A stretch of DNA of 64,000 nt from Alteromonas pelagimontana (GTDB taxonomy: Bacteria; Pseudomonadota; Gammaproteobacteria; Enterobacterales; Alteromonadaceae): contig NZ_CP052766.1 in assembly GCF_002499975.2 (NCBI RefSeq), positions 2,542,001-2,606,000 on the forward strand, given 5' to 3'. Below, in pieces: positions 42,756 to 52,728 of this stretch (positions are counted from its first letter, which is position 1; every line of letters begins with the position of its first letter). Position numbers and translations under genes: made by a program. Under the pieces are notes generated by a model, which ran no database searches, had not been told where the DNA came from, and worked only from the letters and a program-made list of their open reading frames with translations.

Positions 42756-45668
42756 ATGACAACGAAGAGAAAGTTTACGCTGAGCAAAAAAGGCTTGTTG
42801 ATGCTAGCCATTGCCACAGCAACAGCGGGCGCTTATGGACAGGAGCAAGCCGAAGATGAATCCGAGCAGGTAGAACGTGCGCCCGCCCAAACAGAGGTTA
42901 TTGAAGTTCGCGGTTACCGCGGCAGTTTATTTAATTCCAGTGCTGCCAAGCGAGAGTCGCAAGGCTTTGTGGACGAAGTCTTTGCCGATGATATTGGTAA
43001 AATGCCCAGCCAGAATCTGGCGGAATCATTAAGCCGTATTCCCGGAGTAAAAATAAACCGGGATGTGACGGGTGAAGGCCAGCAGATATCCGTACGGGGG
43101 TTAGGCCCCAGTTTTACCAAAATTGCTTTAAATGGAAATTCCATCGCCATTGCCTCGGACGGCAGCCTGGGTTCGGGAAACCGTAATCGCGAAGTCGATT
43201 TGGATATTTTCCCTACCGAATTGTTCAGCAGCCTCGCGGTATCTAAAACTGCGACAGCCAGTCAGTTGGAAGGTGGTGTTTCAGGTTTTGTTAATATGCG
43301 CACCGCCAGGCCATTTGACGCTGGCGAAGATGGCTTTAAGTATTCGTTAGAAGGGGCTTATGGGGATCTTCGCGAAGAAATTAATCCACGCTATTCCTTC
43401 ATGTATAAGAAGACCGGGGAAGAATTTGGGGTATTAATAGGTGTCGCTGGTGCCAATACAAAATCGCGGGTTGATGGTTATGAAGCGGTATCATTGTTCA
43501 CCGATGGCTGTACCGCGCAGTGGGATAATCCCGAGCATTCAGCTTCTAGCTGTGTGGACGGTAGTCAGGGGCTTAATCACTTTTTCTGGAGCCCTGAAGC
43601 CACAGCAGACTATGCTGCCGCCCATCCCGGCGTAAATGTTGGCGATGCGGTTGATCCGGTAGCCACCTCCGGCTTGGATGCTGAAACATTGGATACCGCG
43701 TTGTTGCCGTACCTGGGCCGGCCCATGTTTACCTATGGTGATCGGGATCGCGTTTCCGGATTGGTATCGTTTCAGTATCGTCCTGGCGATAATCTGGATA
43801 TGGCGTTGGATATCATGTACGCCGATGCTTCTAAAGACTTTGTAAGAACCGAAGCTATGTGGTGGGGGCGGCGCAACTATCTGCATCAAGGCGCCGCTAT
43901 CATTCCTGAAGATGTCACCGTGGACAGTAACGGCTACGTTCAGTCCGGCACATTCTATAATTCACACATCTGGGTGGGGTCTCACGATTACCAGGAAGAT
44001 CTCTCTTTTCTAAGCGTAATGCCTAATGTGGAATGGCAAGCTACGTCGTTATTAAATGTAAAAGCGTCTGCCAGTTTTACCAAATCAGAATTTGACCGCG
44101 ATGAACCCTACGCGTTGTACATGTCGCCCAGCGGCACTATGACCTTTGAAAACGGCGAAGTCCCCAGTTTCAATTTCAGTGAAGATCCAGCCAGTCCTGA
44201 TATTGGTTGGACATGGCAACAGGAATATGACCAAAACGGTGATGGTGAAATTGCTGCTGATGAAAAGTTTGGCGATATGTTCCGCATTCAGCGCAATCAT
44301 CGCGAAACTGAGACAAAAGGTTTACACCTGGATTTTGAATATGGCGAAGCGCCAGATTATAACGGTTTTAAATTTGGCATCGCCTGGGATGAAAATTCCA
44401 GCAATATGCGAAGCTTTGGAGGAACGGCAGAGTTTACCGAAAACAACGTGATTGGCTCAGATGCCTATAACAACTTTGCCGATTATCTTGGCCCGTCACT
44501 GGTGAATGATTTGGGCAACAGTATAAGCGGGTACAGCGGGTATACTGGCATTGCACAGATCGATTGGGCACGGTTAAAAGAAGCGACAGACTATAATAAC
44601 TTTGATGCTATTGAACAGGCGGGCGATCAGTTTGGCCAGACGGTGGGCGATATCACTGAAGAAGTATTAGGGCTTTATCTTGAAGCCAATGCAGAAACGG
44701 AGATTGCAGACAGAAACTTGCGCATGAACATGGGCGTGCGCTGGGTGTCGACGGATCAGAACGTGGCAACCACAGAAAGCGAAACCAACGCCAGCTATGA
44801 CAAGCTGTTGCCTTCATTCAGTGTCGTCTATGACGTGGCTGAAGATGTAAAATTACGCGCTAGCGCATCGCGCAGCCTCACACGCGCCAATCCTTCGGAT
44901 ATGTTTCCCAATGCCTCATGGGGCGGATCGGGAATTGAATCGGTTAACGCCGGTAATCCTTATTTATCGCCTTTTGAAGCTACAAACTTTGATATTGGTG
45001 GCGAGTGGTACTTCTCCGATCTCGGCTATGTCGGGTTAACCTACTTTGAAAAAGAAGTCACAGGGTTTACCCGTTCAGACAGTGTAACGGTTCCATTTAC
45101 CGAGCTGCCTACTTACGGTATGGATATTACCAGTATTGGCGCAGACCGGGAGCAGGCATTGTTGGAATGCGGTGGTCCCAGCCAATGTACAACGGTAGTG
45201 AATACGCGTAACAACATTGACGGCTCAACAACATTAAGCGGTTTTGAAGCAGTATGGGTAATGCCGCTGGATTTTATTGTGGAAGGCATGGGCTTTAACG
45301 CCAGTGCCACCACGATTAAACAGGACGCCAGCGACGAAGAGGCCATTATTACCGGCATTTCTGAATGGAGCTACAACGCGACAGCCTTTTATGAAAACGA
45401 GGCGTTTCAAACCCGCTTAACCCTGTATCACCAAGACGGCGCGGCCAGCTATTACAGCCAGGGCAAGGAAGTTTTTTCTTTCGATCGAACTCAGGTAGAT
45501 TTGTCAGCCAGTTATCAGTTGCCAGTAAGTTATGACATGACGGTAACGTTCGATGCGTATAACCTGACTAACGAACCCGTAGGTAACTGGCACGAATACT
45601 CTGGCATTGCCTTTGATGCATTTTATCCGGGGACGACTTATACACTTGGTTTACGCGGCGCATTTTAA
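42756..45668 (+). CDS. TonB-dependent receptor, probable glucurono-xylooligosaccharide importer
   Basis: This is a 970-aa outer-membrane receptor of the Xanthomonas/Caulobacter class. The ATG follows AGAGG. After the signal peptide (MTTKRKFTLSKKGLLMLAIA...) come a TonB box (TEVIEVRGYRG), a plug (DIGKMPSQNLAESLSRIPGV, ISVRGLGPSF), and a large barrel ending with the aromatic terminus TYTLGLRGAF. It heads an operon with GH67, a TRAP transporter and ManD, which points to import of uronate-bearing xylooligosaccharides into the periplasm. It shares architecture with the TBDR at 12201 but differs in the plug (MPSQN versus FPDTN), so it is not a recent duplicate. A GntR-type operator lies upstream. 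Confidence 0.94.
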   Translation: MTTKRKFTLSKKGLLMLAIATATAGAYGQEQAEDESEQVERAPAQTEVIEVRGYRGSLFNSSAAKRESQGFVDEVFADDIGKMPSQNLAESLSRIPGVKINRDVTGEGQQISVRGLGPSFTKIALNGNSIAIASDGSLGSGNRNREVDLDIFPTELFSSLAVSKTATASQLEGGVSGFVNMRTARPFDAGEDGFKYSLEGAYGDLREEINPRYSFMYKKTGEEFGVLIGVAGANTKSRVDGYEAVSLFTDGCTAQWDNPEHSASSCVDGSQGLNHFFWSPEATADYAAAHPGVNVGDAVDPVATSGLDAETLDTALLPYLGRPMFTYGDRDRVSGLVSFQYRPGDNLDMALDIMYADASKDFVRTEAMWWGRRNYLHQGAAIIPEDVTVDSNGYVQSGTFYNSHIWVGSHDYQEDLSFLSVMPNVEWQATSLLNVKASASFTKSEFDRDEPYALYMSPSGTMTFENGEVPSFNFSEDPASPDIGWTWQQEYDQNGDGEIAADEKFGDMFRIQRNHRETETKGLHLDFEYGEAPDYNGFKFGIAWDENSSNMRSFGGTAEFTENNVIGSDAYNNFADYLGPSLVNDLGNSISGYSGYTGIAQIDWARLKEATDYNNFDAIEQAGDQFGQTVGDITEEVLGLYLEANAETEIADRNLRMNMGVRWVSTDQNVATTESETNASYDKLLPSFSVVYDVAEDVKLRASASRSLTRANPSDMFPNASWGGSGIESVNAGNPYLSPFEATNFDIGGEWYFSDLGYVGLTYFEKEVTGFTRSDSVTVPFTELPTYGMDITSIGADREQALLECGGPSQCTTVVNTRNNIDGSTTLSGFEAVWVMPLDFIVEGMGFNASATTIKQDASDEEAIITGISEWSYNATAFYENEAFQTRLTLYHQDGAASYYSQGKEVFSFDRTQVDLSASYQLPVSYDMTVTFDAYNLTNEPVGNWHEYSGIAFDAFYPGTTYTLGLRGAF

Positions 45669-45727
45669 TAACAATATAACAGCAGTCGGGTCAACGGAGG
45701 CTGGCTCGGCTACTGTTGGAGAGATGT

Positions 45728-47887
45728 ATGAAACTGGTTCTAATACTCGCAGGGTGGCTATTTGCGCTGACGGTGCAAGCTTCCTCTATTATGCAGGGCG
45801 AAGATGGCTATCGCTTATGGCTCAAATACGATCCTATTGATAACGCGGATGTACAGCAGGCTTATCGACAGCACGCCGCCAACTGGTTTGTTGCCGGAAA
45901 CTCAGCGACTACCCAGGTGATAAAAGATGAGCTGGATTTCGCATTAAAAGGTTTGCTTGGTGAAGCGAGCGCGACAGATGCCGAGTCGGCAGGCCTTATT
46001 GTTGCCGCTGGCGACAATGCCACGGTATATCGACAAAAACTAAAAATTGAAACTGCAGATTTAGGTGATGAAGGCTACCTGATCCAACAGGTTCGCTGGC
46101 AAAATAAGCCGCGATTGGTCGTGCTGGCGAATACCGATGTGGGAGCATTGTACGGCACCTTTCATTTACTGCGATTGATGCAAACCCAGCAAAACCTTGA
46201 GAATGTTGCGCTACGCAGCGCACCGAAAACACAATTACGGGTATTGAACCACTGGGATAATCTAGATCGTCACGTCGAACGCGGCTATGCAGGGCAATCC
46301 ATCTGGGATTGGCACAAACTGCCTGATTACCGCTATCAGCGCTATTTTGATTACGCTCGCGCCAATGCGTCGGTCGGTATTAATGGTACTGTGCTTAATA
46401 ATGTTAACGCCGATCCTCTCATTCTCACTTCGCAATATTTAGATAAGGTAAAAGCACTGGCTGACATTTTCCGTCCTTACGGCATCAAAGTGTATCTGTC
46501 TGTGAAGTTCAGTTCGCCACAGTTAATCGGCGGTCTCAAATCTTCAGATCCTCTAGATAAAAAAGTGCAAGCGTGGTGGAAGAACAAGGCAGATGAAATT
46601 TATCAGGCCATTCCCGATTTCGGCGGCTTTCTGGTAAAAGCCAATTCTGAAGGCCAGCCTGGGCCCGGCGATTTTGGTCGTACTCATGCACAAGGCGCAA
46701 ACATGCTGGCACAAGCGCTGGCGCCTCACGGTGGCGTTGTCATGTGGCGGGCGTTTGTTTATGCCAACGAAAAGAATGAAGAGCGCTCAAAGCAGGCATA
46801 TTCTGAATTCAAACCCCTGGACGGCAAGTTTGATGACAACGTGTTGGTGCAGGTAAAAAACGGTCCGATAGATTTTCAGCCGCGTGAACCTGTCAACGCG
46901 CTATTTGGTGCGACTCCTCAAACTCCTTTGATGATGGAGTTTCAGATTACGATGGAGTATCTGGGGTTCAGTACTCACTTCGTATATTTAGGGCCGATGT
47001 ATGAAGAGGTGTTGAAAACCGATACTTTTGCCAAAGGGAAAGGATCTACCGTTGCCAGCGTCATCGATGGCGAGCTTTACGATTACCCGATTACAGGCAT
47101 GGCGGGCGTTGCCAATATCGGCACGGATCGCAACTGGACAGGGCATATTATGTTGCAATCCAACTGGTATGTTTTCGGCCGTATGGCCTGGAATCCGTCA
47201 ATCAGCAGCGCTACCGTGGCGGACGAATGGGTGCGTATGACACTCAGCAACGATAATGAAGTGGTAACTAAAGTTAAGGATATGATGATGGCAAGTCACG
47301 AGGCAACAGTAAACTATATGACGCCACTCGGGCTGCACCACATTATGGGAGCAGGACACCATTACGGGCCTGCGCCGTGGGTAGATTCTTTGGGGCGGGC
47401 TGATTGGAATTCGGTTTACTATCACCAGGCAAACAGCAAAGGGATTGGCTTTGACCGCTCGCCTTCCGGAGTAAATGCTGTCGAACAATATTTTTCACCG
47501 TTAAAAGAAGAATACGCTAACCCTGCCACCACACCAGAAAAGTACCTGCTATGGTTCCATCATCTGCCGTGGGAATACAACGTAGCTTCCAGCGGCCGTA
47601 CGCTGTGGAGCGAAATTGTGCATCGGTATTATCAAGGCGCGAATACGGTGAAAGAAATGGCGAATACCTGGGATAGCCTTGAAGGGAAAATCGACCCTTG
47701 GCAGTTCCATCAGGTGCAAATGGCTATGACCATTCAGCAGAAAGAAGCTATCTGGTGGCGCAATGCCTGTGTACTGTACTTTCAGCAGTTTGCCGAGCTT
47801 CCTATACCTGAAGGTTTGGAAAAACCTGAACAATCGCTGGAATATTATCAGTCGCTCTCTTTTCCTCATGCACCAGGACAAGGGTAA
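45728..47887 (+). CDS. aguA: GH67 alpha-glucuronidase, exported
   Basis: This is a 719-aa enzyme that releases (4-O-methyl)glucuronate from the non-reducing-end xylose of short xylooligosaccharides. The ATG at 45728 follows GGAGAG; a TTG twelve bases upstream is rejected. The signal peptide is MKLVLILAGWLFALTVQAS, so it is periplasmic or outer-membrane-facing. GH67 hallmarks are LNHWDNLDRHVERGYAGQSI, DYARANASVGINGTVLNNVN, the NSEGQPGPGDFGRTHAQGAN block, and the C-terminal WFHHLPWEYN. Length is usual for the family. It follows the TBDR by 59 bases and precedes the TRAP genes by a few bases, so released uronate can enter directly. Confidence 0.96.
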   Translation: MKLVLILAGWLFALTVQASSIMQGEDGYRLWLKYDPIDNADVQQAYRQHAANWFVAGNSATTQVIKDELDFALKGLLGEASATDAESAGLIVAAGDNATVYRQKLKIETADLGDEGYLIQQVRWQNKPRLVVLANTDVGALYGTFHLLRLMQTQQNLENVALRSAPKTQLRVLNHWDNLDRHVERGYAGQSIWDWHKLPDYRYQRYFDYARANASVGINGTVLNNVNADPLILTSQYLDKVKALADIFRPYGIKVYLSVKFSSPQLIGGLKSSDPLDKKVQAWWKNKADEIYQAIPDFGGFLVKANSEGQPGPGDFGRTHAQGANMLAQALAPHGGVVMWRAFVYANEKNEERSKQAYSEFKPLDGKFDDNVLVQVKNGPIDFQPREPVNALFGATPQTPLMMEFQITMEYLGFSTHFVYLGPMYEEVLKTDTFAKGKGSTVASVIDGELYDYPITGMAGVANIGTDRNWTGHIMLQSNWYVFGRMAWNPSISSATVADEWVRMTLSNDNEVVTKVKDMMMASHEATVNYMTPLGLHHIMGAGHHYGPAPWVDSLGRADWNSVYYHQANSKGIGFDRSPSGVNAVEQYFSPLKEEYANPATTPEKYLLWFHHLPWEYNVASSGRTLWSEIVHRYYQGANTVKEMANTWDSLEGKIDPWQFHQVQMAMTIQQKEAIWWRNACVLYFQQFAELPIPEGLEKPEQSLEYYQSLSFPHAPGQG

Positions 47888-47890
47888 TCA

Positions 47891-48928
47891 TTGGCGATGA
47901 TACGTTGCCGAAGCATCGCAACAGATAAACCTGCAAGCCGAACTCCCTTGGCTGGAAAACTATGCTTCCTAATGACGAGCATTTTATTTCTGCTATTCCC
48001 CGGTAGCGCCAGCGCGGTAACTCAATTGAATGTGATTACCGCGCTGAGTAGCAACGACCCGATGTATAAAGGGCTGGAGGAGTTTAAGCGGCTGGTGGAG
48101 CAGAACAGCCAGCGCTCAATAGAAATCCGCCTGTTTCTGGGGTCGCAGCTCGGTAATGATGACGACATGCTTGAACAAGCCATGCTTGGTGCGAATGTAG
48201 CGGTGTTGGCAGACGCCGGTAGGCTTTCTATTTATCAGCATGAGTTGGGCATATTAAGCGCGCCTTATCTGGTGAGAGATGCTAACGAGCTAAAAACGCT
48301 GGTGACGTCGCCGTTATTTGCGAACTGGGCAGAGACATTGGCCCGGGAAGACGAACTGCATATCTTTTCGTTTAACTGGTGGCAGGGCGCCCGTCATCTG
48401 TTAACGCAAAAGAAAGTTACCGAACCTGCTGATCTAGACAGTGTGCGAATGCGAACGATTGGTATGCCAGTCTGGATAGAAACTATCAGGGCTATGGGCG
48501 CAACTCCTACGCCGCTAAGTTGGTCAGAAGTTTACAGTGGGTTGCAGCAAAAAGTGATAGATGCCGCCGAAGCCCAGTTCACTGGAATGTGGGGCGCGCG
48601 ACTTTACGAAGTTGTCAGCCATGTTACGAAAACTGGCCATATCCAGCTACTTTCCGGTTTGGTTGGCAGCAAGAAGTGGTTTGACGCGCTTACTCCAAAA
48701 CAGCAAAAAGTGGTTACTCAGGCTGCTATAAAGGCTGGTGACCACGCCAGCGATCTTGTCAGACACGCGGAAGCTTCTATCGTACTAGAGCTGAAGGAAA
48801 AAGGCGTGGAGGTGACTGATATTGATACCAACGCTTTTGAACAGGCGACGCGTTCAGTTTATCCGAAGCTGGGTTACGCAAAGCTACACCAACAGGTGCA
48901 GGCGTATTTGCAGGAGCCCGGCAGATGA
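47891..48928 (+). CDS. TRAP transporter substrate-binding protein (DctP type), probable uronate binder
   Basis: This is a 345-aa periplasmic solute-binding protein. AAGGG lies six bases before the TTG at 47891, so that start is preferred; ATG 47897 is an alternative. A signal sequence (LCFLMTSILFLLFPGSASA) is followed by the DctP fold: LVEQNSQRSIEIRLFLGSQLG, a central segment RMRTIGMPVWIETIRAMGATP in which the ligand-carboxylate Arg is expected, and LSWSEVYSGLQQKVIDAAE. TRAP systems import carboxylates. Position between GH67 and ManD argues for glucuronate or its methyl ester/ether. The stop overlaps the DctQ ATG (ATGA). Confidence 0.92.
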   Translation: MAMIRCRSIATDKPASRTPLAGKLCFLMTSILFLLFPGSASAVTQLNVITALSSNDPMYKGLEEFKRLVEQNSQRSIEIRLFLGSQLGNDDDMLEQAMLGANVAVLADAGRLSIYQHELGILSAPYLVRDANELKTLVTSPLFANWAETLAREDELHIFSFNWWQGARHLLTQKKVTEPADLDSVRMRTIGMPVWIETIRAMGATPTPLSWSEVYSGLQQKVIDAAEAQFTGMWGARLYEVVSHVTKTGHIQLLSGLVGSKKWFDALTPKQQKVVTQAAIKAGDHASDLVRHAEASIVLELKEKGVEVTDIDTNAFEQATRSVYPKLGYAKLHQQVQAYLQEPGR

Positions 48929-49392
48929 AGTGGCTGGACAAGTTTGAACGGCTGATATGTGTTTGCTTATTAGCCGCCATTGTACTGCTGGTATTTTTGG
49001 CCGCAGTTATGCGAACAGTGGGAATACCTGTCATATGGTCGGTTGAAGTAGCACAACTGTTATTTGTCTGGCTGGCGATGTTGGCGGCAAACCAAACTTT
49101 CCGCCACTCTGAGCACGCCAGTGTAGATATTCTTATGCGGCGATTAACGCCTGCTCGCCAACAAGTGTTATTGCAAATTTTTGATGTGGCCATGATTGCG
49201 ATATTACTGGTAGTGGCTTATTACGGCTTTACTTTGTTTGCGATAAATCCGAAGCGAACGCTGGGAAGTACTGACATTCCCTATCAGTATGTCACGCTGG
49301 CCTTACCGGTTGGCGCAATACTGATGATTTCCACGCTTATCCAGCGCTTAATAGCACCTAAACATCATAAACCCGAAGAGTCCGGCTTATGA
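48925..49392 (+). CDS. TRAP transporter small membrane subunit (DctQ type)
   Basis: This is a 155-aa inner-membrane protein with four hydrophobic helices, the standard DctQ layout. Motifs include RTVGIPVIWSVEVAQLLFVWLAML, in which the VEVAQ segment is typical, and FRHSEHASVDILMRRL. It overlaps both neighbours by four bases (ATGA at each end), so the three TRAP genes are strictly coupled. It forms the membrane complex with the DctM subunit downstream. Confidence 0.92.
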   Translation: MKWLDKFERLICVCLLAAIVLLVFLAAVMRTVGIPVIWSVEVAQLLFVWLAMLAANQTFRHSEHASVDILMRRLTPARQQVLLQIFDVAMIAILLVVAYYGFTLFAINPKRTLGSTDIPYQYVTLALPVGAILMISTLIQRLIAPKHHKPEESGL

Positions 49393-50666
49393 TGATGCTG
49401 ATGTTGTTTCTGCTGCTGCTATTACTGGGAATGCCGCTGGCTTTCTGTCTGCTTATCGCCGGTTTTAGCTACTTTGCCATGGCTGATAGCCTGCCGTTGA
49501 TGGTGGGTGTGCAGCGTATGGTGGCCAGTTCACAAAACTTTCCTCTGTTAGCGGTGCCATTTTTTATTCTCGCTGGCCATGTTATGAACCACTCAGGTAT
49601 TACCGAGCGGCTTATTCGCTTTTCCAATTTGTTGGTTGCCTGGATAGCGGGTGGGCTGGCCCACGTTACTATTATTCTTAGCGCGTTAATGGGAGGCGTC
49701 TCGGGTTCCGCCATTGCTGATGCTGCCATGCAGGCAAGAATTCTGGGCCAGCCAATGCAGGACTCGGGATTGAGCAGAGGTTTCAGCGCCGCCATTATTG
49801 CTGTTAGCGCGTTAATTACGGCATGCATTCCGCCGAGTATTGGTCTTATTCTTTATGGATATGTCGGCAATGTGTCGATTGGGCAGCTGTTTATTGCCGG
49901 AATTGTGCCGGGTATCTTGCTTATGTTTATACTGATGTTTACCGTGTACCGCCAGGTTAAGAGGCATTATCCCAATCAGGCGGCGGGTCAAAAACGCCCC
50001 GGGGGGCGAGAAATCCTGCGCTCGATGAACGACTGTAAATGGGCGCTGCTATTCCCGGTGATTCTAATTGTTACCATTCGGTTCGGCATATTTACTCCTT
50101 CCGAAGCAGGCGCTTTTGCTGTGATTTACGCCTGCGCTATCGGATTATTTGTTTACCGGGATTTGCATTGGCAAACGATCGTTACCTCTCTTAAAGACAG
50201 CGTAAATGACATTGGCATGATCATGCTGATTATTCTGGCTTCAGGCGTGGTGGGTTACGTGGTGGCTTATGAACAATTGCCGGTAAGCCTGGCCCAGAGC
50301 GTCACAGCACTAACTGAACAACCTTTACTGGTGATGTTCACCTGTCTGCTGCTGTTATTATTCGTCGGTATGTTAATGGAGGGCACAGTTACCGTACTGT
50401 TGCTCACACCTATTCTGGTGCCAGTTATTGAAGCTGTGGGCATTGACCCGGTCCATTTCGGTATTCTGATGATGATCATGGTGACGTTTGGCGGCACAAC
50501 TCCACCGGTGGGAATAGCCATGTACACCGTGTGTAACATTATGAAATGCCCCACGGATTCGTATGTAAAGGACGCATGGCCTTTTTTTATTGCAGTGCTG
50601 ATAGCGATTACAATAATGGCAGTATTTCCGCCGCTGGTCATGTTTCTGCCGCATCTACTTTACTAA
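49389..50666 (+). CDS. TRAP transporter large permease (DctM type)
   Basis: This 425-aa, 12-helix membrane subunit carries the Na+-coupled transport path. Typical DctM motifs are seen: LLLLGMPLAFCLLIAG, VPFFILAGHVMN, MGGVSGSAIADAA, ACIPPSIGLILYG, and TFGGTTPPVGIAMYTVCNI. Its ATG overlaps the DctQ stop. The gene for ManD follows after 23 bases with a clear AAGGAG site, completing a take-up-and-degrade operon. Likely ligand is glucuronate by context. Confidence 0.93.
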   Translation: MMMLMLFLLLLLLGMPLAFCLLIAGFSYFAMADSLPLMVGVQRMVASSQNFPLLAVPFFILAGHVMNHSGITERLIRFSNLLVAWIAGGLAHVTIILSALMGGVSGSAIADAAMQARILGQPMQDSGLSRGFSAAIIAVSALITACIPPSIGLILYGYVGNVSIGQLFIAGIVPGILLMFILMFTVYRQVKRHYPNQAAGQKRPGGREILRSMNDCKWALLFPVILIVTIRFGIFTPSEAGAFAVIYACAIGLFVYRDLHWQTIVTSLKDSVNDIGMIMLIILASGVVGYVVAYEQLPVSLAQSVTALTEQPLLVMFTCLLLLLFVGMLMEGTVTVLLLTPILVPVIEAVGIDPVHFGILMMIMVTFGGTTPPVGIAMYTVCNIMKCPTDSYVKDAWPFFIAVLIAITIMAVFPPLVMFLPHLLY

Positions 50667-50689
50667 TTCATCTCCTAAGGAGCTAACTG

Positions 50690-51898
50690 ATGAAAATTAC
50701 TCAAGCAAAGGTCATCGTCTGTTCGCCGGGACGTAATTTTGTCACTCTTAAAGTGATGACTGATCAAGGCGTGTACGGCATTGGCGACGCGACGTTAAAT
50801 GGCCGGGAAAAGTCAGTTGTCAGCTACCTTGAAGATTACGTTATTCCAGCGTTAATAGGCCGGGACCCGCAGCAAATAGAAGATATTTGGCAGTATCTTT
50901 ATCGGGGGGCGTACTGGCGTCGCGGTCCCATTGGTATGACCGCCATTGCCGCTGTTGATATGGCATTGTGGGATATTAAAGGCAAAATCGCGGGATTGCC
51001 GTTATATCAGGTGTTAGGCGGGCGTAGCAGAGATAAAATAATGACTTACACTCATGCCAACGGCAGCGACATCGCCGCTACGCTGGATGAAGTGGGCAAA
51101 GCGATAGATGAGGGTTACCAGGCGGTGCGTGTACAATCTGGCATTCCTGGTATCGCCAGCACTTACGGTGTAGCAAAAAAAGGCCATAACTATGAGCCAG
51201 CTGATTCCGATTTACCCACTGAAACTGTGTGGTCCACTGAAAAGTATCTGAATTTTGTGCCCAAATTATTTCAGGCTGTGCGGGATAAATATGGTGATGA
51301 TATCCATTTACTGCACGATGTACATCATCGTTTGACACCAATTGAAGCGGCCCGACTGGGGAAATCGCTGGAGCCCTTTCATCTGTTTTGGATGGAGGAC
51401 GCCGTTCCTGCAGAGAATCAAGAGAGCTTCAGGCTTATTCGTGAACACACTACCACGCCGTTAGCGGTGGGCGAAGTATTTAACTCTATCCACGACTGTC
51501 GGGAATTAATACAAAAGCAGTATATTGATTACATTCGCGCGACCATTGTTCACGCTGGTGGCATAACCCAAATGCGCAGAATTGCTGATTTTGCCAGTCT
51601 GTATAATGTGCGTACGGGCTTTCATGGTGCTACGGACTTATCGCCCGTGTGTATGGGCTGCGCACTGCATTTTGATTATTGGGTGCCCAACTTTGGCATT
51701 CAGGAGCATATGCCCCATAGCGACGAAATGGAATCGGTATTCCAGTTTGATTATCACTTTGAAAAAGGATTTTTTACGCCGGGTGAAGCGCCTGGGCACG
51801 GTGTCGATATAGACGAGAAGCTCGCGGCACAATATCCCTACAAACGCGCCAGTTTGCCGGTTAATCGACTTGAAGACGGAACCTTGTGGCACTGGTAG
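50690..51898 (+). CDS. manD: D-mannonate dehydratase, enolase superfamily (ManD/RspA type)
   Basis: This is a 402-aa cytoplasmic enzyme that dehydrates D-mannonate to 2-keto-3-deoxygluconate, an intermediate of hexuronate breakdown. AAGGAG precedes the ATG. The enolase-superfamily capping domain is followed by a barrel with Mg2+-ligand acids in [24 protein letters not shown] and LAVGEVFNS. The His-containing HHR motif and a C-terminal [12 protein letters not shown] region fit the characterised ManD subgroup. It is unrelated to UxuA. The earlier steps (uronate isomerase and fructuronate reductase) are not in this window. Low-activity members exist, so catalytic competence is likely but not proven. 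Confidence 0.9.
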   Translation: MKITQAKVIVCSPGRNFVTLKVMTDQGVYGIGDATLNGREKSVVSYLEDYVIPALIGRDPQQIEDIWQYLYRGAYWRRGPIGMTAIAAVDMALWDIKGKIAGLPLYQVLGGRSRDKIMTYTHANGSDIAATLDEVGKAIDEGYQAVRVQSGIPGIASTYGVAKKGHNYEPADSDLPTETVWSTEKYLNFVPKLFQAVRDKYGDDIHLLHDVHHRLTPIEAARLGKSLEPFHLFWMEDAVPAENQESFRLIREHTTTPLAVGEVFNSIHDCRELIQKQYIDYIRATIVHAGGITQMRRIADFASLYNVRTGFHGATDLSPVCMGCALHFDYWVPNFGIQEHMPHSDEMESVFQFDYHFEKGFFTPGEAPGHGVDIDEKLAAQYPYKRASLPVNRLEDGTLWHW

Positions 51899-51906
51899 TG
51901 CCACAA
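51884..51906. terminator. Hairpin shared by convergent manD and HAD genes
   Basis: Perfect stem TTGTGGCAC / GTGCCACAA with loop TGGTA. It includes the manD stop codon and lies ten bases from the end of the HAD gene. No long T-run, so its role as a bidirectional terminator is inferred. Confidence 0.45.
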
Positions 51907-51915
51907 TCAGCCCGA

Positions 51916-52602
51916 CTACATTGCTAACAATGTTGCAGTTAATTCATTTAAATCTTTTACCGAAATATCCGGCTCACGGCCCAGCGGATACATCATTTTC
52001 CCCGGGCGCTCCACAAATGCGGTTTGCATACCTACTGCTTTCGCCCCAGTCACATCCCAGCCGTGAGCTGCCACCATTAGACCTTGCTGGGCCGAAATCT
52101 TCATTTTCTTCAATGCGGCTTCGTAAACTTGCGGGTAAGGTTTGTATATGCGTAAGTGTTCAACACTCATTACCGAGTTGAAATAAGGAGCAATTCCAGC
52201 GTTGGCTAGCTGCTGTTCAAGCCCGTGCTGTGAGGAATTGGAAAGCGCCACCAGAACAAAACCTTTTTCAGCCAGCTTAATCAGACTTTCTTTTACGTCA
52301 GCATGAGGGGGAATAGAAGTCATCGGGCCGGTAATTTTGTTTGTCGCTTCCTCCATGGAGAGTTGAATGCCCTGACTGTGCGCGACCATTACCAGAGCAG
52401 CTGCTCCAATTTCGGTAAAGTTGTGAAAGCCGCCGCTCGCGCAATCCACCAGCGAATGGTGTAATAAAGTGGAGAACCATACCGGTACCAGATCTTCGTT
52501 ATTTCCTAATGCATCGGCAATGGCAGATTTTACCTGCGACATATCCAGCATGGTTTCATTTACATCAAAATAGACGACAGAGGGGACTGTTAGTAAGGGC
52601 AT
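51916..52602 (-). CDS. HAD-superfamily hydrolase of the haloacid-dehalogenase type II group
   Basis: This is a 228-aa cytoplasmic HAD protein. The start is MPLLTVPS, with GGAG six bases upstream on this strand; longer frames exist. HAD motifs are FDVNETMLD (nucleophile Asp), ALSNSS (motif II), YKPYPQVYEAAL (motif III Lys) and AAHGWDVTGA (motif IV). In true L-2-haloacid dehalogenases motif IV is usually SSNxxDxxGA. The AAHGWD form here suggests a different substrate, perhaps a phosphorylated or carboxylated small molecule. It converges on manD with 17 bases between them. A role in uronate use is possible but not shown. Confidence 0.85.
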   Translation of the reverse strand: MPLLTVPSVVYFDVNETMLDMSQVKSAIADALGNNEDLVPVWFSTLLHHSLVDCASGGFHNFTEIGAAALVMVAHSQGIQLSMEEATNKITGPMTSIPPHADVKESLIKLAEKGFVLVALSNSSQHGLEQQLANAGIAPYFNSVMSVEHLRIYKPYPQVYEAALKKMKISAQQGLMVAAHGWDVTGAKAVGMQTAFVERPGKMMYPLGREPDISVKDLNELTATLLAM

Positions 52603-52728
52603 GAGGGCTCCGGTAAAAACTTCACACGTCTGAATTTTTACCGGATTACCCGAGCTTCGGGTCACAAAAAAGTAGCGGCCCCAGTTTTTGTAATTAAGTT
52701 AATAGGAGGCGGAAAGCAGAACTGCCGT

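Noticed and set aside
51916..52602. Functional pairing of the HAD gene with the halogenase
   Set aside because: They are far apart, in different transcription units, and the HAD motif IV differs from that of true haloacid dehalogenases.
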